NCBI GenBank assembly: GCA_032622095.1
Contig: CP136067.1
Span: 98,880,707 to 98,944,706, forward strand
Source: Siphonodentalium dalli
Lineage: Eukaryota > Mollusca > Scaphopoda > Gadilida > Siphonodentaliidae
Direction of reading: 5' to 3'
Length of the DNA: 64,000 nucleotides
Shown: piece after piece, positions 54,101-60,100 of the stretch
Numbering within the stretch: the first letter of the stretch is position 1
Layout of the letters: each line of letters starts with the position of its first letter
Translations under genes and position numbers: made by a program
Notes under the pieces: model-generated
What the model was told of the DNA's origin: nothing
Seen by the model: only the letters and a program-made list of their open reading frames with translations
Database searches by the model: none

Positions 54101-57100
54101 TGGATGAATACTAGCATGCCTAAAATTATAACCAGACGACATAGAATCAGGTGGAATCATATTGGATAAATAGGATGGAGCTATTTTTCTTGTCATTTTG
54201 TAAAATTGAATTAATTTATGTTTACTTCTTCGTGATTCAAGTGTTTCCCAGCCAGTTTCAAGTAAAAAGTTAAGGTCGCTAGTACTTCTAGTTGCCCCAG
54301 TTACAACTCGTGCCATTTCGTACTGAATAGCATCAATGCGAACGCTCATATATTTCGGAATGTTATCCCAAACAGGGGATGCATATTCCAGTATTGGGCG
54401 AATGAATGAGACATATACGGTTTCTAAAGACTTTCTGCTTAAAGGGGTTTACTCCCATTGAATTAACTTTCAATTTAGATTGTGTTCGTGTTATATAAGT
54501 TTCGTATAAACCTAATTTAGAGAAGAAAATATTGATCTTGGAAACAAAAATATTACGATTTCAAACTACGCGCCATGTTTTTGACCTTCACCGGAGAAGA
54601 CGCAGGTCGCAGGAAGAACCGGAAGTTCATTGTTCACAGCTTCGATTGATGCCTTCATATTGGAATTGTTAACATTTTAAATAGGAAATCGGTTATATTG
54701 TTGTATAAAGAAATCAAGGATATTGTAATTAAATACTAAATACTGTGTTAGGAATGTCATGAAGGCACCGTATATTGTATTAAAACATCATAAGTATATC
54801 GTTAGAGATGGTTTTAATATGCCACTGATTACATATATAGAGCTACAGAATAAAATATTAAATATAGTCTGTGATTGTGATGGAGGTACACATACATATC
54901 AAAATTTTAATTGCACTTCGTTTGAGATGGACTCAACAGTCTGTAGGTAATATGATAGTGGTTAAAATATAAAGTACTTATAAAACACTGGAACTGTTAA
55001 CATTTTAAACAGTATGCTATTCATAAAATATCAGCTGTTTATGAAATGCGGTTAAGAATAAATTGGCAGGCATCGTCCCATATTTCATGTAATATTTGCA
55101 CCAGGGTGCATTATGTTCTGTTTATATTATTTTTTGTATTTTATTATATATGTGATCTTGTTATTGTCTTGTATCATGGAAAGTTACACACATCCAATAT
55201 CTGCACTTAGAAATCAACAAAAGCGATGCTGCAAACCCATTCTGACCTATCTTAGCTATTCCAGAACTTACCATTACTCACCTAATGGGGATTAACTTAG
55301 AAATGTATCGAGCTAGGATAGGTTACTTTGGGGACGCAGGATCGTTGGAGGTTTGGATTTTGAAAGTATAATGTTGGTTAAATTGGTATGCTGTTTTGGA
55401 CATAGAGGTTTCTTGTTGATGTTACTTCTTATGGTAATTATCTGTGTTGATGTGCATCCTCATCCAGGACCCACAACTAAAAATATTTCAATTGCATCTT
55501 TAAATGTCAGAGGACTTAGAAATAAAGTGCCTTTGGTAACAGCTGAACTAGCAAATTATGATAATATTTCCATTACGGAAAGTCTCTTAAGTGATAAGGT
55601 AACTGATGATTTATTAGATATCCCGGGGTTCCACTCACCTCCCATTCGAATTGACAGAATTGCTAACAAAGTCGGTGGTATTGTTATTTATGTCAAAAGG
55701 GAACTTACATATAAACACTTAACAGCCGTGTGGCTAGAAATAAGATATTCAAATAAGATTTTCAATCTAGGTGTGTTTTACCGTCAACCAAATGCATTGA
55801 GTAGTTATTGGGATCTCATAGATAGTTCTATATCACTAGCAAGGGAAAATGTTACACGTAAATGCATAATAGTTGGGGATTTTAATGCAGACTGTCTAAA
55901 AAAAAAAAAAAAAAAATTAAAATGCTAGAAGAATCATGTGGTCTAAAGCAATTTGTAAAAACAGCAACACGTGTTACTGATAAGTCAGCCACCTTAATTG
56001 ATTTGGTTCTCAGCTCATGCGAAAATATGATAAAAGATTGCTCTGTAGCGGCACCTTTATGTAGTGATCATTGTGCTACATTGGTGACTATTAAAGAACC
56101 TAGTACACACCTTCCTTCTTTTAAAAGACGTATATATGATTACGCACGTATGGATTTCGAAGGTATGAAGCTAGCATTTACTAGTGTAAACTGGGACACT
56201 ATTTTTCTATCTAAATTTACTGATGTTGCTGAGAAAGTGGTTGTTTATATCACGGAGACAACTGACAGATTTGTTCCAAATAAAGTTGTCACAGTAAAGA
56301 GTAATGATAAATCTTGGATCACATGTGACTTATAAAGTAAAATGAAAAAACGGGATAGGGCCCACAAATTAGCAAAAAAAAATAATAACGTGGATAGCTG
56401 GGGGAACTTCAGGATAGTAAGAAATGAGACAATTGGCGCAATCAGAAAAGCAAAATTAGAATATGACCAGAAGTTAGACATATCAGTTTCAACTGGAAAT
56501 TTCAATAATAAACAATGGTGGAGGTTAGCAAATGATTTCATGAAAAGGACTCAAAATACGCATAGGAATTTTCCACCATTGATTGAATCCAATAATCTAA
56601 TCAGTGATGCTTCTGATATAGCTAATATTCTAAATAACTATTTTGTTGAACAGGGTGCGTTTATTGATGACTCGCTTCATTTACCAGACTTACACTTTAA
56701 CAGTAAATGTCTGGAAGAAATTGAAGTAACTGTTGAAGATGTCAATCAGATTTTAAATTCACTTGAAACTGGTAAAGCCTCTGGGCCTGATAACGTGAGT
56801 AATAGGGTATTGAAAACTTTTTCTTTTGTATTGGCAGAACCTCTAACTAGATTATTTAATGTACTTCTTGAAGAATCACATTTCCCACAAATATGGAAGC
56901 ATGCTAATGTAACTCCTATACATAAGAAAGGTTATGTAAATGAAAAAAGTAATTATAGGCCAGTATCTCTGACTAGTACACTTAGTAAAGTGTTTGAGAA
57001 GGTGGTGTTTAAATATGTGTATGAATTTACTTCTTCTCACTGCCTGTTAACTCCATATCAGTCAGGTTTTACGCCTGGCGATAGTACAATATACCAACTT

Positions 57101-60100
57101 CTCGAGATTGACTACTTCACCCAACAAACTTTAAACGATAGGTCATCCGTCAGATTTATATTCTGTGATATAAGCAAGGCATTTGACAGAGTTTGGCACA
57201 AAGGTCTTATACATAAATTAAATGCAATAGGTATCCGAGGTAAATTACTGTCATGGTTTGTTAAATATCTTAATAATAGAACTCAGTCCACAGTAATTAA
57301 TGGAAAGATTTCTAAGAATAGTACTATACATGCTGGTGTACCCCTGGCTCAGTACTAGGCCCCTCCTATTTAATATTTACATCAACGATATAGTGTCGGG
57401 TATAGAATCTAACATTAGACTTTATGCAGATGATACCTGCTTATTTTTGTCTGTAGACAATGAAGTTATGGCTACCGAGATTCTAAATAGGGATCTTCTC
57501 CGTATTGGAGAATGGGCAAAGAAATGGCAAGTTAATTTTAGCCCTGCCAAAACAAAAACTTTGACAATCGGAGTGGATGGTAACCATGTTAATCCAGTAT
57601 TGTTCTTATGTGATCAACCAGTACAAGAAGTAGATGAACACAAACACCTGGGTCTCACTTTTAGTAGGAGTGGAAATTGGGACATCCATATTGACACTAT
57701 TGTCAATAAGGTTGCACCTATGATAAACATATTTAGGAGTTTTAAATATCGCCTATCGAGATCGGCCTTACTGAACATATACAAGTCTTTCATATTACCT
57801 CTATTTGATTATGCAGACTCAGTTTGGGGTAATTGCTCTTTGACAAAATGTACTCAGTTTGAAAATTTACACCTTGATGGTCTTCGCACAATATGTGGTG
57901 CAGTTAGAGGTATCAGTCATAATCTAATATACACTGAAACTGGTTTTGCTCCCTTAAGTTTAAGACGAGAACGTAGAAAAACCATTATGATGTTTAAACT
58001 TGTGAATAGGCTTTGTCCACAGTATCTCTATCTGAAGATTCCAAGACTTGCCTCTGATACATGTGATTACTCTTTTAAAGTGGATAAATTAATTGAATTC
58101 GAATGGAATCTGAAAAGTTTCTATAACTCATTCTTTCCTTCTGGTGTGAGACTGTGGAACAATGTGGACACTGATAAACTAAATACAAATTCTCTATCTA
58201 AATTAAAATTTGACCTGACTAGATTCAATGCAGTGGTGCCCAAAGTCTATTATGAAGGGAGCAGATGTAACCAAATAATACATGCTAAATTGCGCCTAGG
58301 CTGTAGTGATCTGAATGCTCATAAGTATGAAAGGTTCCTAATTGATGATCCAAGCTGTAGTTGTGGTTATGCTTATGAGGATCCTCAGCACTACATAGTC
58401 TTTTGCCCATTATTTTATAGACAACGTGAATCCTTAGTATTAACATTGAAAGACCTAGATTGTGAAATTTGTATTAAAGATTTTCTTAATGGATCATCCC
58501 ATGTTGTTCCTAATACAAATTCAACAATATGTAATGCACTTCATATTTACTTTGAATCTACTGAGAGACTGTGATTACATATCAACTACAGTACACCTTT
58601 TCTGCTTAAGTTTAACTTGCAGATTGATACATGTGGATGTGACGTATCATTCAAATTTATATTCAAATTTATATGGTTATTATATCATCACAACTTTATC
58701 TGAATATTGAATCATTTTAAACTCTAAACTCTTACACATTGCCATCAACAGTATTTTCAGGATAACCCTGTTTTATTTAATCCTATTTAGTGACTTCATA
58801 CTTAATGATTATTAGGAATTTCCATGATACAAGATATATACACCATTAAATTGTCATGTGTCCTTGTTTGTCAACTTTTTGTATTTTTCTGTTTGGACCC
58901 AATAAAATAGGCTGTGCCTGAGTTTTGGGTCCAATTCATTCATGAGTTAATGAATAAATGTATTTTTTTTAAAAAAACATGCCTTCAATCTCTTCGATCG
59001 AACAATATCACTCCCTATAAAAAATAATTGACGCTTTATGACGTGTTTCTTTCTCCTTTTTTCCGAATCGGTTATAACGGGTCTTCCTTTTGCAGGTAAC
59101 ATGTTTTGTTTGCAACTCAATAATGTTCGCGAACGGCCGTCGATAAAAGACACGCAACAGATGCGATTTCAAGAACCGTAACTCTTAATGGCATAATTCT
59201 CCATTTTATGACTCCAGCCATAAATTAATTTATATTAAATAATTCAATTTTACTTTTATGATAGCCTGTTAACCGGAACGTTTGCAGTATACATCGTCGA
59301 CTCATATTAGTTATTTTATAATATAATATTGTCACCGGGAATTTATTGAAATTGGGGTACAGTACCCCTTTAATCGGAACTTGTGTTTCCTTACAAGATT
59401 AACTCTCTTCCAGGCCTTGTCGAGTATGCTACAAATGTGACTTTCCCATGAACCAGTACTGTCAAATATAACTCCGAGATGTTTATGATTGCTTACTTCT
59501 GTTATTAGTGATCCAACCATGAGTAGGGGTGGGTGATCTATATATAGGTTTTTCCTTGATACGAACAATGCTTCTGATTCGGTTTCTGATTCTGGATATA
59601 TAACAACACATAACCTTAACCAACTCCTTTTCTTAAGAAAGTTTGGAGTTTTGGGGTGATGCCCGGGAAGATTTGAAAGGGCCGTCGACCCTCTCCTACA
59701 ACCCACGTTTGAATGCCGTAATTCCGCTAAAGAGCGTTGGTATGGTTTATGAGATTGATATATATAAATGCACAGTAGGTGTTTTCCTACTGTGCATGGG
59801 GTGGATGCCACCAAAGCAAGAAGCAAAGCCCCACCCCCATTCCGAACCAGGACCGGCGGAGAAGACTTACCTTGATTTCTCTGTGTGAGTGTTGTGCGTT
59901 GATGTATATATCATATTGAGTTGTGAATAGTTGTACTTATTGTCCTATTTAGTGCTTGCATGGACTCCAATTGCCTTAGTCTGTTGTATTCCGGGCTTGT
60001 ACTACGGAAATCTACATCTTTCAGTTAACTGTTGAGCAAAATGAATCGGTTGTTGAGCGATTTCACTTTCAGTATTGAGTAAAAATATTACTCAACTCGT

